DNA of 64,000 nucleotides from an uncultured Ramlibacter sp. (GCF_936925435.1 NZ_CAKZHQ010000023.1:174674-238673), one strand, 5' to 3'. Counted from the first letter of the stretch, positions 27,227 through 36,603 are shown. The notes: a model not told the origin generated them from the letters alone. Numbers and translations: made by a program.

Positions 27227-28470
27227 GGGCCGGTCTGGTCGCGTGCTGTGGTCCCGGTCTGGGCCAGCAACCAGGCCAGGACGACGCTGTAGAAATGGCC
27301 TTCGGTGAAGTCCATCAGCAAGGAGTTGAACAGGCAGCCAGCGGCAAAGGCCAGGCTGGCGCCGACCAGCGCCGCATGAACCTGGCCGGACTGTGCCTTG
27401 CGCAGCATGGGCAGGACCAGCCAGGCCAGGAACAGCAGCAGCGCGACGGCGCCGCCGCCCACCAGCTGCATCAGGTACTCGTTGTGCGGATTGACGGTGC
27501 GCACCCAGGCGCCGTCCGCCGACGGGGTGTGCGCCGGGTCGGCCGCATGGCGCTCCCGCACGGACTGCTCGTGCAACTCGGCGTAGCGGGTGAAGCCCGC
27601 GCCCGCCAGGCCGTAGCGCTGCGCAAGGTCCAGCCCGTTGCGCAGCAGCTCGATGCGGATGCCGGTGGACGACAGGCTGCCGTCCTGGAGCACATAGGAG
27701 CCGGCCAGGGTTTCGTTGACGCGCTGCTGCACCGCCTTGGAGCCGAGCGCGACCAGCAGCAACAGGGCGGGCACGACGACGATGGCGGCCCAGCGCCAGC
27801 GCCGTGGGCTGTGCAACCAGGCGGCGCAGGCCGCCAGCAGCAAAAGCACCAGGTGGCCGGTGCGCCCATCGATGGCGAACAGCACCGTGACCGCCAGGAA
27901 GGCCGCTGCCGCGCGCCAGGCCCAGGGTCGGGCGTTGCCGCGCGCCAGTTCCAGCAGCAGGAAGGCGCTGACCGCCAGAATGAAGCCGGCCGAGATGCGG
28001 CGCGGCTGAAGTTGCGTCGCCAGCTCCGGCCACAGCAGGGCCAGCCAGTGCACGGCGGCATAGCCGATCACGCTCAAGCTCAGACCCCACAGAAAGGCCC
28101 GCTGGTTGGACGCCAGCCGGAACAGGGCGAACAGGATGGGCGCCATCAGCAGCTCGTGGTAGCGGTTGACCAGGCGCCAGGCCGGCGGCGCGAAGCCGCT
28201 GCTCCACAGGGTGTGGCCCGCGATGTAGGCCAGCAGCAGCAGGCCCATCGCCATGGTCGGCTCACGCCAGGGCGCGCTGCGCCAGACAGCCGGTGCGGCG
28301 GCCAGGGCCAGCAGGGCCAGGGCGGCCAGCGACAGCGACACGCCAGCGGTGGAGAAAGGCAGGAACAGGCCCAGGGCCGCCAGCGCCAGGCCCAGGGCCA
28401 TGTCCAGCGGCCGGGCCAGCGGCAGCAGCGGCGCCGGCCGCGTCGTGCCCAGGGTCTGGGCAAGGCTCAT
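27223..28470 (-). CDS. O-antigen ligase-family membrane protein (415 aa)
   Basis: About ten to twelve hydrophobic segments flank a large periplasmic loop (about residues 255-325) with RIELLRNGLDLAQRYGLAGAG and VNPHNEYLMQLV. The PHNEYL motif is the hallmark of the Wzy/WaaL O-antigen ligase/polymerase family. It probably attaches O-antigen or similar glycan to lipid A-core in the inner membrane. The ATG (28468-28470) overlaps the msbA stop in ATGA. Whether it is ligase or polymerase is uncertain; genomic position beside msbA favours a ligase. Confidence 0.8.
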   Translation of the reverse strand: MSLAQTLGTTRPAPLLPLARPLDMALGLALAALGLFLPFSTAGVSLSLAALALLALAAAPAVWRSAPWREPTMAMGLLLLAYIAGHTLWSSGFAPPAWRLVNRYHELLMAPILFALFRLASNQRAFLWGLSLSVIGYAAVHWLALLWPELATQLQPRRISAGFILAVSAFLLLELARGNARPWAWRAAAAFLAVTVLFAIDGRTGHLVLLLLAACAAWLHSPRRWRWAAIVVVPALLLLVALGSKAVQQRVNETLAGSYVLQDGSLSSTGIRIELLRNGLDLAQRYGLAGAGFTRYAELHEQSVRERHAADPAHTPSADGAWVRTVNPHNEYLMQLVGGGAVALLLFLAWLVLPMLRKAQSGQVHAALVGASLAFAAGCLFNSLLMDFTEGHFYSVVLAWLLAQTGTTARDQTGP

Positions 28471-30194
28471 GCGCCACCCAGTTGCAGCGAATGCAGGCGC
28501 GCATAGAGGCCGCCCTGGGCCAGCAGCTGCGCGTGGCTGCCGCTTTCGGCGATGCGGCCCTGCTCCAGCACCACCACCCGGTCGGCGTGCTCCACGGTGG
28601 ACAGGCGATGGGCGATGATCAGCGTGGTGCGGCCGGCCATCAGGTGCTGCAGTGCGTCCTGCACCAGGCGCTCCGAGGCCGCGTCCAGCGCCGAGGTGGC
28701 CTCGTCCAGGAGCAGCACCGGCGCGTCCTTGTACAGCGCGCGGGCGATCGCCAGGCGCTGGCGCTGGCCGCCCGACAGCTCGGTGGCGTTGTGGCCGGTG
28801 ACGGTCTGCAGGCCCAGCGGCAGGGAATCGACCAGTTCGCGAAGGTTGGCGCCGTCCACGCAGCGCGCCAGTCGCGCGGCATCGACCGCTTCGCCCATGG
28901 CGATGTTGTCGGCCAGGCTGCCGTTGAACATCACCACGTCCTGGCTGACCAGGGCGAACTGCGCGCGCAGGGCGTTCAGATCCCACTGCGCCACGTCATG
29001 GCCGTCGAGCAGGACCTGGCCTGCATCAGGCAGCACGAAGCGCGGCAGCAGGTTGACCAGGGTGGTCTTGCCCGAGCCGGACGGGCCGACCAGGGCCACG
29101 ATCTGGCCCGGCGCGATGTCCAGGTTGATGCCGGCTAGCGCCGGCGAGGCGTCCTCGCGGTAGCGCAGGCCGACGCCGCGCAGCTCGATGTGGCCACGGG
29201 AGCGGCCCGGCGCATGGCTGCCGCCGCTTTCGGGCGGCGCGTGCTCGATCAGGTCGATGGCGCGCTGCACGCCGGCCAGGCCGCGGGCGATGGGACTGGT
29301 TGCTTCGGACAGGCGCTTGAGCGGCGCGATCAGCATCAGCATGGCGGTGATGAAGGCCGCGAAGGTGCCCACGGTGATGCCGCCGCGGCTCTGGTACAGC
29401 GCAATGGTGATGACCACCGACAGGGCAGCGGCCGACAGCAGGTGGGTCAGCGGCGAGATCGCCGCCGAGGCGACGGCGGATTTGAGCGCCAGCCGGCGCA
29501 GCACCGCGCCCAGGGCGTCGAAGCGGCCAGCCTGGGTGGCCTGGGCCCCGTGCAGGCGCACCACGCGCGTGGCCAGCACGTTTTCTTCCACCACGTAGGC
29601 CAGGTCGTTGGTGGCGGTCTGGGTGGTGCGCGCCAGCCGGTACAGGCGCTTGGACATGGTGTTCATGATCAAGCCCGTGCCCGGCACGATCAGGAAGGCG
29701 ATCAGGGTCAGCTGCCAGTTCAGGTACAGCAGGTAGACCAGCAGAGCCGTCACCGTCAGGCCGTCCTTGAGCAGGGCGATCACCGAATTGACCAGCAGGG
29801 TGACGCCGTTTTGCACCTCGAAGACCACGGTGTTGGACAGCGAGGTGGCGTTCTCGCGGCTGAACAGCGACAGCTGCGCGTCCAGCACCCGGGCGAACAT
29901 GGCCTTGCGCAGTGCCAGCAGGCCGTCCTGCGAGATCCGGGCCAGGGCGAAGTCAGCGGCGAAGCCGGCCAGGCCGCGCACGCCGAACAGCAGCAGCAGG
30001 CTGACCGGCACCAGCCACAGCTCGATGCCGCCGGGCTGGAAGCCGCGGTCCAGCAGCGGCTTCATCAGGGCCGGCACCAGCGGCTCCAGCGCCGAAGAGA
30101 CGACGGTGCACAGGATGGCTGCCAGCCAGTAGATGCGCGAGCCGGCGAAGTAGGGCAGCAGCCAGCGCACGGCCGTCATGTCCACGCGCATCAT
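28467..30194 (-). CDS. msbA: lipid A-core flippase, ABC transporter (575 aa)
   Basis: A fused ABC exporter: six membrane segments in residues about 15-320, then an ATPase with VALVGPSGSGKTTLVNLLPRF (Walker A), ATELSGGQRQRLAIARALYKDAPVLLLDEATSALD (signature and Walker B) and IIAHRLST. Its place among LPS genes and its overall length support MsbA, which flips lipid A-core across the inner membrane. The ATG at 30192-30194 overlaps the galE stop in ATGA; a second ATG follows immediately. Confidence 0.87.
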   Translation of the reverse strand: MMRVDMTAVRWLLPYFAGSRIYWLAAILCTVVSSALEPLVPALMKPLLDRGFQPGGIELWLVPVSLLLLFGVRGLAGFAADFALARISQDGLLALRKAMFARVLDAQLSLFSRENATSLSNTVVFEVQNGVTLLVNSVIALLKDGLTVTALLVYLLYLNWQLTLIAFLIVPGTGLIMNTMSKRLYRLARTTQTATNDLAYVVEENVLATRVVRLHGAQATQAGRFDALGAVLRRLALKSAVASAAISPLTHLLSAAALSVVITIALYQSRGGITVGTFAAFITAMLMLIAPLKRLSEATSPIARGLAGVQRAIDLIEHAPPESGGSHAPGRSRGHIELRGVGLRYREDASPALAGINLDIAPGQIVALVGPSGSGKTTLVNLLPRFVLPDAGQVLLDGHDVAQWDLNALRAQFALVSQDVVMFNGSLADNIAMGEAVDAARLARCVDGANLRELVDSLPLGLQTVTGHNATELSGGQRQRLAIARALYKDAPVLLLDEATSALDAASERLVQDALQHLMAGRTTLIIAHRLSTVEHADRVVVLEQGRIAESGSHAQLLAQGGLYARLHSLQLGGA

Positions 30195-31204
30195 GGCGTG
30201 CCGGCTGGGCGTCCCGTGGTGCTGTGCAGGCGTTGTTCCCATTGCCAGGCGTGGGCCACGATGGTGTCGAGGTCGGCGTAGCGCGGCTGCCAGCCCAGTT
30301 CGGCGCGGGCCAGCGTGGCATCGGCAACCAGGGCTGGCGGATCGCCTTCGCGCGCCGGGTCGTCGCGCACCGGCACCGGGTGTCCGGTGACGCGGCGCAC
30401 GGCGTCGATCACCTCATTGACCGAGTGGCCGGCGCCGTTGCCCAGGTTGTAGGCGGCACTGGCGGCGCCGGCTTCGAGCTTGCGCAGGGCCAGCAGATGG
30501 GCCGAGCACAGGTCGTTCACATGGACGTAGTCGCGCAGGCAGGAGCCGTCCGGCGTCGCATGCTTCGAGCCGAAGCGCGCAATGTGGGGGCGCCGGCCGG
30601 AGGCCACCTGCAGCACCAGCGGGATCAGATGCGTCTCTGGATCGTGGCGCTCGCCGATGCTGCCATCCGGATGGGCGCCGGCGGCGTTGAAGTAGCGCAG
30701 CACCATTGAACGCAGGCCATAGGCACGACCGTAGTCATGCAGCGCGTTTTCCACTGCCGCCTTGCTGTTGCCGTAGGGGTTGATCGGCTTGCGCGGATGG
30801 CTCTCGTCCATCGGCACGCGCAGCGGATCGCCGAAGACAGCTGCGGTGGACGAGAAGATGAACTGGCGCACTTCGTGTTCCAGCATCGTGTCCAGCAGCG
30901 AGAGCGTCTTGACAAGATTGTTGTGCCAGTAGAGCGCTGGCTTGACGATGGACTCGCCCACCAGGCTGGAGGCGGCGAAGTGCATCACGCATTGCGGCCG
31001 GTGTTCGCGCAGCACCCGGGCCATGAAGTCGCGGTCGCCGATGTCGCCGACCTCCAGCGTGGCCCCGCCGACGGCATCTGCATGGCCGGTGGTGAGGTTG
31101 TCGACGACGATGGGCCGGTAGCCGCTGTCTCCCAGCATGCGGACCATGTGGGAGCCGATATAGCCGGCGCCTCCTGCAACGATCACCGAAGGCGTTTTGT
31201 CCAT
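30191..31204 (-). CDS. galE: UDP-glucose 4-epimerase (337 aa)
   Basis: An extended short-chain dehydrogenase: VIVAGGAGYIGSHMVRML binds NAD. FSSTAAVFGDP gives the catalytic Ser/Thr, and PINPYGNSKAAVE gives the YxxxK pair. LRYFNAAGAHPDG and LRDYVHVNDL are GalE signatures. It interconverts UDP-glucose and UDP-galactose for core or O-antigen sugars. It diverges from the GT2 gene at 31287 across 82 bases, which probably hold promoters for both sides. Confidence 0.92.
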   Translation of the reverse strand: MDKTPSVIVAGGAGYIGSHMVRMLGDSGYRPIVVDNLTTGHADAVGGATLEVGDIGDRDFMARVLREHRPQCVMHFAASSLVGESIVKPALYWHNNLVKTLSLLDTMLEHEVRQFIFSSTAAVFGDPLRVPMDESHPRKPINPYGNSKAAVENALHDYGRAYGLRSMVLRYFNAAGAHPDGSIGERHDPETHLIPLVLQVASGRRPHIARFGSKHATPDGSCLRDYVHVNDLCSAHLLALRKLEAGAASAAYNLGNGAGHSVNEVIDAVRRVTGHPVPVRDDPAREGDPPALVADATLARAELGWQPRYADLDTIVAHAWQWEQRLHSTTGRPAGTP

Positions 31205-31286
31205 GAATCGGGTGCAATAATGGGTCGATTGACCGGAGGTCGGATTATGCCGTGGCAACGCGGCGATTCCGCGCCACGCAAGCGCC

Positions 31287-32051
31287 ATGACAAGACTGAG
31301 CATCATCATCGTCGCCAAGAACGAGGCCCTGAACATCGCCGACTGCGTACGCTCGGCGCGTTTTGCGGACGAAGTCATCGTGCTGGACTCCGGCAGCACC
31401 GACGCCACGGCAGACCTGGCGCGCGCCGAAGGGGCGACGGTGGTCACCACCGACTGGCCGGGCTATGGCCCGCAAAACAACCGCGGCATCGACATGGCCA
31501 CGGGCGACTGGTTCTTCTCGCTGGACGCCGACGAGCGCATCACGCCGGCCCTGGCGGCCGAGATTCGCGCTGCCATCGTCCAACCCGGCGTCGACGGCTA
31601 CCGCGTACCCCGGGTCTCTCTCTACGTCGGCCGCTTCATGCAGCACGGCGGATGGCGGCCTGACTTCACCTGGCGGCTGGCGCGGCGCGGCAAGGCCCGC
31701 TTCACCGAGCATTACCTGCATGCCCACCTGGAAGTGCAGGGCGCCACCGGGTCGCTGGCCGAACCCATCGTGCACTACAGCTTCCGTAGCATGGAGTCAG
31801 TGCTGGAGAAGGTCGACCGCTATTCCTCGGCCAGCGCCCGCGACATGCGCGAGCGCGGCCGCAGCGGCTCCCTGTCCAAGGCCATCACGCACGGCCTGTG
31901 GGCGTTCTTTCGCACCTACGTGCTGCGCCTGGGCTTCCTGGACGGCCGCTGGGGCTTCATGCTGGCGGTCTCCAATGCCGAGGGCACCTACTACCGCTAC
32001 ATCAAGCTGTGGCTGATGCAGCGCCAGGCGGTGGAGCCTCCGCGCCCATGA
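31287..32051 (+). CDS. GT2 glycosyltransferase, WaaE/KdtX-like LPS core (254 aa)
   Basis: A short GT-A enzyme: LSIIIVAKNEALNIADCVRSARFADEVIVLDSGSTDAT, then WFFSLDADERITP with the DxD metal site, and RRGKARFTEHYLHAHLEVQG. This compact form is characteristic of WaaE/KdtX beta-1,4-glucosyltransferases acting on the inner-core heptose. A C-terminal hydrophobic segment (LWAFFRTYVLRLGFLDGRWGFMLAV) may associate with the membrane. The stop overlaps the next gene start in ATGA. Confidence 0.85.
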   Translation: MTRLSIIIVAKNEALNIADCVRSARFADEVIVLDSGSTDATADLARAEGATVVTTDWPGYGPQNNRGIDMATGDWFFSLDADERITPALAAEIRAAIVQPGVDGYRVPRVSLYVGRFMQHGGWRPDFTWRLARRGKARFTEHYLHAHLEVQGATGSLAEPIVHYSFRSMESVLEKVDRYSSASARDMRERGRSGSLSKAITHGLWAFFRTYVLRLGFLDGRWGFMLAVSNAEGTYYRYIKLWLMQRQAVEPPRP

Positions 32052-32902
32052 GGACGGCCTTCGTCGTCCTGACCTACAACCGCAGCGACGCATTGCTGGC
32101 CGTGCTGCGCGGCCTGGCTTCGCAGTGCGGCGCCGGCGATCTGGTGGTGGTGGCCGACGACGGTTCGCGCCCCGACCAGATCCTGGCGCTGCGCAACGGA
32201 CTGCCGCGCTTTGCCTGCCCGGTGCGCCATGTCTGGCATCCCGATGTCGGTTTCACCGCGGCGCGCTCGCGCAATCTGGGCGCCTTGCAGGCCAGGGCCG
32301 CCGGGGCCGACTACCTGGTGTTCCTGGACGGCGACTGCGTGCCCAATGCGCAGTTCGCTCGCCAGCACGCGCTGCTGGCCCAGGCGGGCATGTTCGTCAA
32401 CGGCAGCCGTGTGCTGCTGAGCGAGCGGCTGAGCGCGCAGGCCTGTGCCGGTGCTGTCGATCTGCCAGGCTTGCAGGCGGCTGACTGGTTGCGCCTGCGG
32501 CTGGCCGGCGACGCCAACAAGTTGTCGCAACTGCTACGCTGGCCGGGCGCGCCATTGCGCACGGGGCGGCGCTTCCATTGGAAGGGCATTCGCAGCTGCA
32601 ACTTCGGCCTCTGGTATGGTGACTTCGAGGCCGTCAACGGCTTCGACGAAAGCTTCAGCGGCTGGGGCCATGAGGACGCCGACCTGGTGCTCAGGCTGCA
32701 CAACCACGGCAGCATGCGCAAGAATGGCTTCTTCGGCACCGAGGTGTTCCACCTGTGGCACAGCGAGGCCAGCCGCGACCATGAATCGGTCAACCGCGAG
32801 CGCGTGCTGCAACGCATGCGCACCGGCATCACGCGCGCCGATGTGGGCCTGGCCCAGGCCGGCGCCGCCAAGGATGTCCGGGCCATTGAACTGAACCGCT
32901 AA
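32048..32902 (+). CDS. GT2 glycosyltransferase (284 aa)
   Basis: A GT-A fold: [58 protein letters not shown] (DxD). A second domain has [39 protein letters not shown], the acceptor-binding ED motif of galactosyltransferase-like GT2 enzymes. It probably adds a sugar to LPS core or O-antigen, by context. The acceptor and sugar are not readable. tolB follows after 17 bases, but that is likely a separate functional unit. Confidence 0.83.
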   Translation: MRTAFVVLTYNRSDALLAVLRGLASQCGAGDLVVVADDGSRPDQILALRNGLPRFACPVRHVWHPDVGFTAARSRNLGALQARAAGADYLVFLDGDCVPNAQFARQHALLAQAGMFVNGSRVLLSERLSAQACAGAVDLPGLQAADWLRLRLAGDANKLSQLLRWPGAPLRTGRRFHWKGIRSCNFGLWYGDFEAVNGFDESFSGWGHEDADLVLRLHNHGSMRKNGFFGTEVFHLWHSEASRDHESVNRERVLQRMRTGITRADVGLAQAGAAKDVRAIELNR

Positions 32903-32919
32903 CGGAGAGACAAACGCAC

Positions 32920-34200
32920 ATGAAGATATCTGCACTTTGGCGACGGCGCGAACTGGTGGGCCTGTTGGGGGCGGCGGCACTGCCTGCCCTGGCCCAGTTC
33001 CGCGTGGAAGTCAGCGGCGTCGGCCTGACCCAGCTGCCCATCGCGGTCGCGCGCTTTCGCGGCGAGGAGGGCGCACCGCAGAAGATCAGCGCCATCATCC
33101 AGGCCGACCTGGAGCGCAGTGGCCAGTTCCGCGCCATCGATCCCGCCGGTGCCGTGCTGGACGAGACCAGCCGGCCCGACCTGACGCCCTGGCGGCAAAA
33201 GGGCGCCGACTCGCTGGCCACCGGCAGCGTGACGCGCCTGGCCGACGGCCGCTACGACGTGCGTTTGCGCCTGTGGGACGTGGTGCGCGGCCAGGACCTG
33301 GGCGGCCAGAGCTATGCCGTGGCCGCCGGTGACCTGCGGCTGGCGGCGCACCGCATCGCCGACTTCATCTACGAGAAGCTCACCGGCGAAAAGGGCATCT
33401 TCTCGACCCGCATCGCCTATGTGACCAAGGCCGGCACGCGCTACAACCTGTGGGTGGCCGATGCCGACGGCGAGAACGCGCAGTCCGCGCTGGCCAGTCC
33501 CGAACCCATCATCTCACCGGCCTGGTCGGCCAACGGCTCGCAGCTGGCCTATGTGTCCTTTGAGTCGCGCAAGCCCGTGGTTTACGTGCACAGCGTGGCC
33601 GGCGGCCAGCGCCGCCTGGTGGCCAATTTTCGCGGCTCCAACAGCGCGCCGGCCTGGGCGCCCGATGGCCGCACGCTGGCCGTCACGCTCAGCCGCGAGG
33701 GCGGCTCGCAGCTGTACACCATCGATGCCAATGGCGGCGAGCCGCGCCGCCTGACGCAGTCGTCGGGCATCGACACCGAACCGGTGTACTCGCCCGATGG
33801 CCGTTCCATCTATTTCGTCAGCGACCGTGGCGGCGCGCCGCAGATCTACCGCATGGCTTCCACCGGTGGAAACCCCGAGCGCGTCACCTTTACCGGGGGT
33901 TACAACATCTCCCCCGCGCTGAGCCCGGACGGACGGTGGCTGGCCTACATTTCCCGTATCGGTGGCGCCTTCAAGCTGCAGGTCATGGAGCTTGGAAGCG
34001 GTACAGTGAACTCCATCACGGACACCACGGCGGATGAAAGCCCCAGCTTCGCGCCCAACGGCCGGCTGATCGTCTATGCCACGCGCCAGAGCGGTCGCGA
34101 AGCCCTGATGACCACCACGCTGGACGGCAAGATCAAAGCGCGCCTGGCTGGTCAGGGCGGCGACCTGCGCGAACCCGACTGGGGTCCTTTCCAGAAATAA
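32920..34200 (+). CDS. tolB: Tol-Pal system beta-propeller protein TolB (426 aa)
   Basis: TolB is a periplasmic protein that binds Pal and TolA during outer-membrane constriction. A signal peptide ([15 protein letters not shown]) is followed by the N-terminal domain ([20 protein letters not shown]). Six propeller repeats then show the SPDGR/APDGR blades: [58 protein letters not shown]. tolQ, tolR and tolA are not in the window, so the tol cluster either starts elsewhere or is split. pal follows after 24 bases. Confidence 0.95.
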   Translation: MKISALWRRRELVGLLGAAALPALAQFRVEVSGVGLTQLPIAVARFRGEEGAPQKISAIIQADLERSGQFRAIDPAGAVLDETSRPDLTPWRQKGADSLATGSVTRLADGRYDVRLRLWDVVRGQDLGGQSYAVAAGDLRLAAHRIADFIYEKLTGEKGIFSTRIAYVTKAGTRYNLWVADADGENAQSALASPEPIISPAWSANGSQLAYVSFESRKPVVYVHSVAGGQRRLVANFRGSNSAPAWAPDGRTLAVTLSREGGSQLYTIDANGGEPRRLTQSSGIDTEPVYSPDGRSIYFVSDRGGAPQIYRMASTGGNPERVTFTGGYNISPALSPDGRWLAYISRIGGAFKLQVMELGSGTVNSITDTTADESPSFAPNGRLIVYATRQSGREALMTTTLDGKIKARLAGQGGDLREPDWGPFQK

Positions 34201-34224
34201 CATCTCACCTTCAGGAGTTTTTGC

Positions 34225-34755
34225 ATGATCAAGCGTTTTCTTTTCGGCCTGGCCCTGGCGGCCGCGCTCGCAGGCTGCGGTTCCAACGTCAAGCTCGACG
34301 ACGTGCCGGTGGAGGACAAGAGCGGCTCCAGCGTGGGCACCGGCGCGGGCACGGGTGGCGCCACGCAAAGCGGTGTCACGCCGGTGGCGGTCGACCCGGC
34401 GCGCGACCTGCAACCCGGCCCGGCCGGCGTCGCCCGCGTCATTTATTTCGACTACGACAGCAACGCCATCAAGGCCGAATTCCAGCCGCTGATCGAAGGC
34501 CACGCGCGCTTTCTCAAGGCGGATGCCAAGCGCAAGATCACGGTCGAAGGCAACACCGACGAGCGCGGCGGCCGCGAGTACAACCTGGCCCTGGGCCAGC
34601 GCCGTTCCGAAGCCGTGCGCAGCGCTTTGAAGCTGCTGGGCGTGGCCGACAGCCAGATCGAGGCCGTGAGCTTCGGCAAGGAAAAGCCCGTCGATGCCGG
34701 TAGCGACGAAGCTGCCTGGGCGAAAAACCGCCGAGCCGAGATCGCTTACAGATAA
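34225..34755 (+). CDS. pal: peptidoglycan-associated lipoprotein (176 aa)
   Basis: A lipoprotein signal with lipobox LAGC (Cys18) is followed by a Gly/Thr-rich linker (residues 35-60). An OmpA-like domain follows: VIYFDYDSNAIKAEFQPLIEGHARFL and VEGNTDERGGREYNLALGQRRSEAVRSAL, where Asp and Arg bind diaminopimelate. It anchors the outer membrane to the cell wall and partners TolB. Its stop codon overlaps the cpoB start (TAATG). Confidence 0.96.
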   Translation: MIKRFLFGLALAAALAGCGSNVKLDDVPVEDKSGSSVGTGAGTGGATQSGVTPVAVDPARDLQPGPAGVARVIYFDYDSNAIKAEFQPLIEGHARFLKADAKRKITVEGNTDERGGREYNLALGQRRSEAVRSALKLLGVADSQIEAVSFGKEKPVDAGSDEAAWAKNRRAEIAYR

Positions 34756-35594
34756 TGAATACACCCCCGAAGCGGCCTGTGGCCGCCTCCCCCTCAAGGG
34801 GGCGCCACCAGCGGCCCGGCAAAGCCGGATCCGCGGTAGCCCACGTACTGACCATCGCCTCGTTCCTTGCATTGGCCGCCGCGCCCGCGCACGCCGCGCT
34901 CTTCGAGGACGACGAGGCGCGCCGCGCCATCCTCGAGGTGCGCCAGCGGGTGGAAGCGCAGCGCCTGCAGGTGACCGAGGAACTGAGCAAGTCCGGCGAG
35001 GAGAACGCCCAGCTGCGGCGCAGCCTGCTGGACCTGCAGACCCAGATCGAGGCCTTGCGCACCGAGCTGGCACGCATGCGCGGCCAGGACGAACAGCTCA
35101 CGCGTGAGCTGGCCGAGTCCCAACGGCGCCAGAAGGACATGGCCCTGGCCGTGGAAGAGCGCATGCGCAAGTTCGAGCCGTCCAAGGTGAGCATGGACGG
35201 CCGCGAGTTCACCGCCGAGCCGGCCGAGCAGCGCGACTTCGATGCCGCGCTGGCGGTCTTTCGCAAGGGTGAGTTCCCGGCGGCGCAGGCGGCCTTTGCC
35301 GACTTCCTCAAGCGCTATCCGCAAAGCGGCTTCAAGCCCACGGCCCTGTTCTGGCTGGGCAACGCGCAGTACGCCAACCGCGACTACCGTGGCGCCATCA
35401 CCAACTTCCGTGCCCTGCTGGCGCAGGCGCCCGACCATGGACGCGCGCCCGAGGCCGTGCTGTCCATCGCCAATTGCCAGATCGAGCTCAAGGACAACGC
35501 CGGCGCGCGCAAGACGCTGGACGACCTGGTCAAGGCCTATCCGCAGTCCGAGGCCGCTGTGGCGGCCAAGGAGCGGCTGGCGCGGCTGCGCTAA
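34755..35594 (+). CDS. cpoB: cell division coordinator CpoB (279 aa)
   Basis: CpoB links peptidoglycan synthesis to outer-membrane constriction in the periplasm. A coiled-coil region (about residues 52-135) precedes TPR repeats (RDFDAALAVFRKGEFPAAQAAF, ALFWLGNAQYANRDYRGAI). The signal peptide core is VLTIASFLALAAAPAHA. The ATG at 34755 is the only plausible start. It adds a 29-residue N-region (MNTPPKRPVAASPSRGRHQR and onward) that is encoded by an intergenic-type repeat. The next gene, tcdA, starts 4 bases after the stop. Confidence 0.9.
   Translation: MNTPPKRPVAASPSRGRHQRPGKAGSAVAHVLTIASFLALAAAPAHAALFEDDEARRAILEVRQRVEAQRLQVTEELSKSGEENAQLRRSLLDLQTQIEALRTELARMRGQDEQLTRELAESQRRQKDMALAVEERMRKFEPSKVSMDGREFTAEPAEQRDFDAALAVFRKGEFPAAQAAFADFLKRYPQSGFKPTALFWLGNAQYANRDYRGAITNFRALLAQAPDHGRAPEAVLSIANCQIELKDNAGARKTLDDLVKAYPQSEAAVAAKERLARLR
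34759..34835. repeat. repeat segment forming the 5' end of cpoB
   Basis: The segment has CACCCCCGAAGCGGCC, GGCCGCCTCCCCCTCAAGGGGGCG and CGGCCCGGCAAAGCCGG, with inverted repeats CCCCCT/AGGGGG and CCGGC/GCCGG. I recognise this as a dispersed repeat common between genes in Comamonadaceae. A related GC-rich element with CCCCCTCGGGGGG lies at 47149-47230. Here it is translated. Confidence 0.6.
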
Positions 35595-35598
35595 GCAC

Positions 35599-36399
35599 GT
35601 GGACACCCTGGCCACGGTGCTGGACCCCCAGCAGGACCTGCAGCGGCGCTTCGGGGGGCTCGAGCGGCTCTATGGAATGGACGGCGCCGCGGCCATCCGC
35701 AAGGCCCATGTGGCGGTGGTCGGCATTGGCGGCGTCGGTTCCTGGGCGGTGGAGGCCCTGGCCCGCAGCGGCGTCGGCGAGCTGACCCTGATCGACCTGG
35801 ACCACGTGGCCGAATCCAACATCAACCGCCAGATCCACGCCCTGGACAGCACCGTCGGCCAGGCCAAGGTGCAGGCCATGCGCGAGCGCATCGCGCACAT
35901 CCACAGCGCCTGCGTGGTCCATTGCATCGAGGAGTTTGTCGAGCCGGCCAACTGGCCGCAGCTGCTGCCGCCCGGCGTGGATGCGGTGATTGACGCCTGC
36001 GACCAGGTCCAGGCCAAGACCGCGATGGCCGCCTGGGCGCGCCAGCACAAGAAGTTGTTCATCAGCATCGGCGCCGCCGGCGGCAAGCGGCTGGCCCACA
36101 AGGTTGACATCGACGACCTGGCCCACACCACACACGACCCGTTGCTGGCCCAGCTGCGCTACCGACTGCGCAAGCACCATGGCGCGCCGCGCGAAGGCAA
36201 GGCCATCGGTGTGGCCTGCGTCTTCAGCCGCGAAGCCGTGGCCCCGCCCGACCCTTCCTGCGCCATCGACGGCGACGGCTCGCTCAACTGCCACGGCTAC
36301 GGCTCGGTGGTCAGCGTCACCGCCACCTTTGGCCAGTGCGCAGCCGGCTGGGTGCTGGACCAGCTGGCCAGCCGGAAGCCCTCGCAAGCAACGCTATAA
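35599..36399 (+). CDS. tcdA: tRNA threonylcarbamoyladenosine dehydratase (266 aa)
   Basis: TcdA (CsdL) cyclises t6A37 to ct6A in ANN-decoding tRNAs with ATP. It is an E1-like protein: RRFGGLERLYGMDGAAAIRKAHVAVVGIGGVGSWAVEALARSGVGELTLIDLDHVAESNINRQ is the adenylation domain, with DACDQVQAKTAMAAW and SIGAAGG following. The start is GTG at 35599. Its TAA stop (36397-36399) lies inside the -10 box of the tRNA-Lys promoter. The neighbouring tRNA-Lys(TTT) is itself a t6A-type substrate. Confidence 0.92.
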   Translation: MDTLATVLDPQQDLQRRFGGLERLYGMDGAAAIRKAHVAVVGIGGVGSWAVEALARSGVGELTLIDLDHVAESNINRQIHALDSTVGQAKVQAMRERIAHIHSACVVHCIEEFVEPANWPQLLPPGVDAVIDACDQVQAKTAMAAWARQHKKLFISIGAAGGKRLAHKVDIDDLAHTTHDPLLAQLRYRLRKHHGAPREGKAIGVACVFSREAVAPPDPSCAIDGDGSLNCHGYGSVVSVTATFGQCAAGWVLDQLASRKPSQATL

Positions 36400-36400
36400 T
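36395..36400 (+). promoter_or_regulatory. -10 box of the tRNA-Lys promoter
   Basis: TATAAT is a perfect -10 element, with no good -35 at 16-18 bases upstream. It lies 38 bases before the tRNA 5' end, within the last codons of tcdA. Transcript start and leader were not determined. Confidence 0.6.
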
Positions 36401-36437
36401 CGTTGGCTTTGCCGCTTCAAGGTGGTGAAGAAAGTGT

Positions 36438-36513
36438 GGGACGTTAGCTCAGTTGGTAGAGCAGCGGACTTTTAATCCGTTGGTCACTGGTTCGAATCCA
36501 GTACGTCCTACCA
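36438..36513 (+). tRNA. tRNA-Lys (anticodon TTT)
   Basis: A 76-base cloverleaf including the encoded CCA. The acceptor stem pairs GGGACGT with ACGTCCT (one G-T pair). The D arm is AGCTCAGTTGGTAGAGC, the anticodon loop is CTTTTAA with TTT at 36471-36473, and the T arm contains GGTTCGAATCC. From the first base of the anticodon loop to the CCA it is repeated exactly at 38688-38732. Confidence 0.97.
36469..36513 (+). repeat. attachment-site copy within tRNA-Lys
   Basis: This 45-bp copy starts at tRNA position 32, the first base of the anticodon loop, and ends with CCA. It keeps the tRNA functional, as is usual when tyrosine recombinases use tRNA genes. Confidence 0.85.
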
Positions 36514-36535
36514 CCAATACCGCTACCAATAACGA

Positions 36536-36572
36536 AAGCCTGCTACAAAAAATGTAGCAGGCTTCTTTTTTT
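36536..36572 (+). terminator. rho-independent terminator after tRNA-Lys
   Basis: AAGCCTGCTACA (36536-36547) and TGTAGCAGGCTT (36553-36564) form a perfect 12-bp stem with an AAAAA loop, then C and eight T residues. It lies inside the integrated element. Confidence 0.9.
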
Positions 36573-36603
36573 CTGTGTCGCGACCTAACGTCGCGCGTCG
36601 TAG

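Noticed and set aside
30700..32500. CRISPR or tandem repeat structure in the sugar gene region
   Set aside because: No regularly spaced repeats were seen here or elsewhere in the window.
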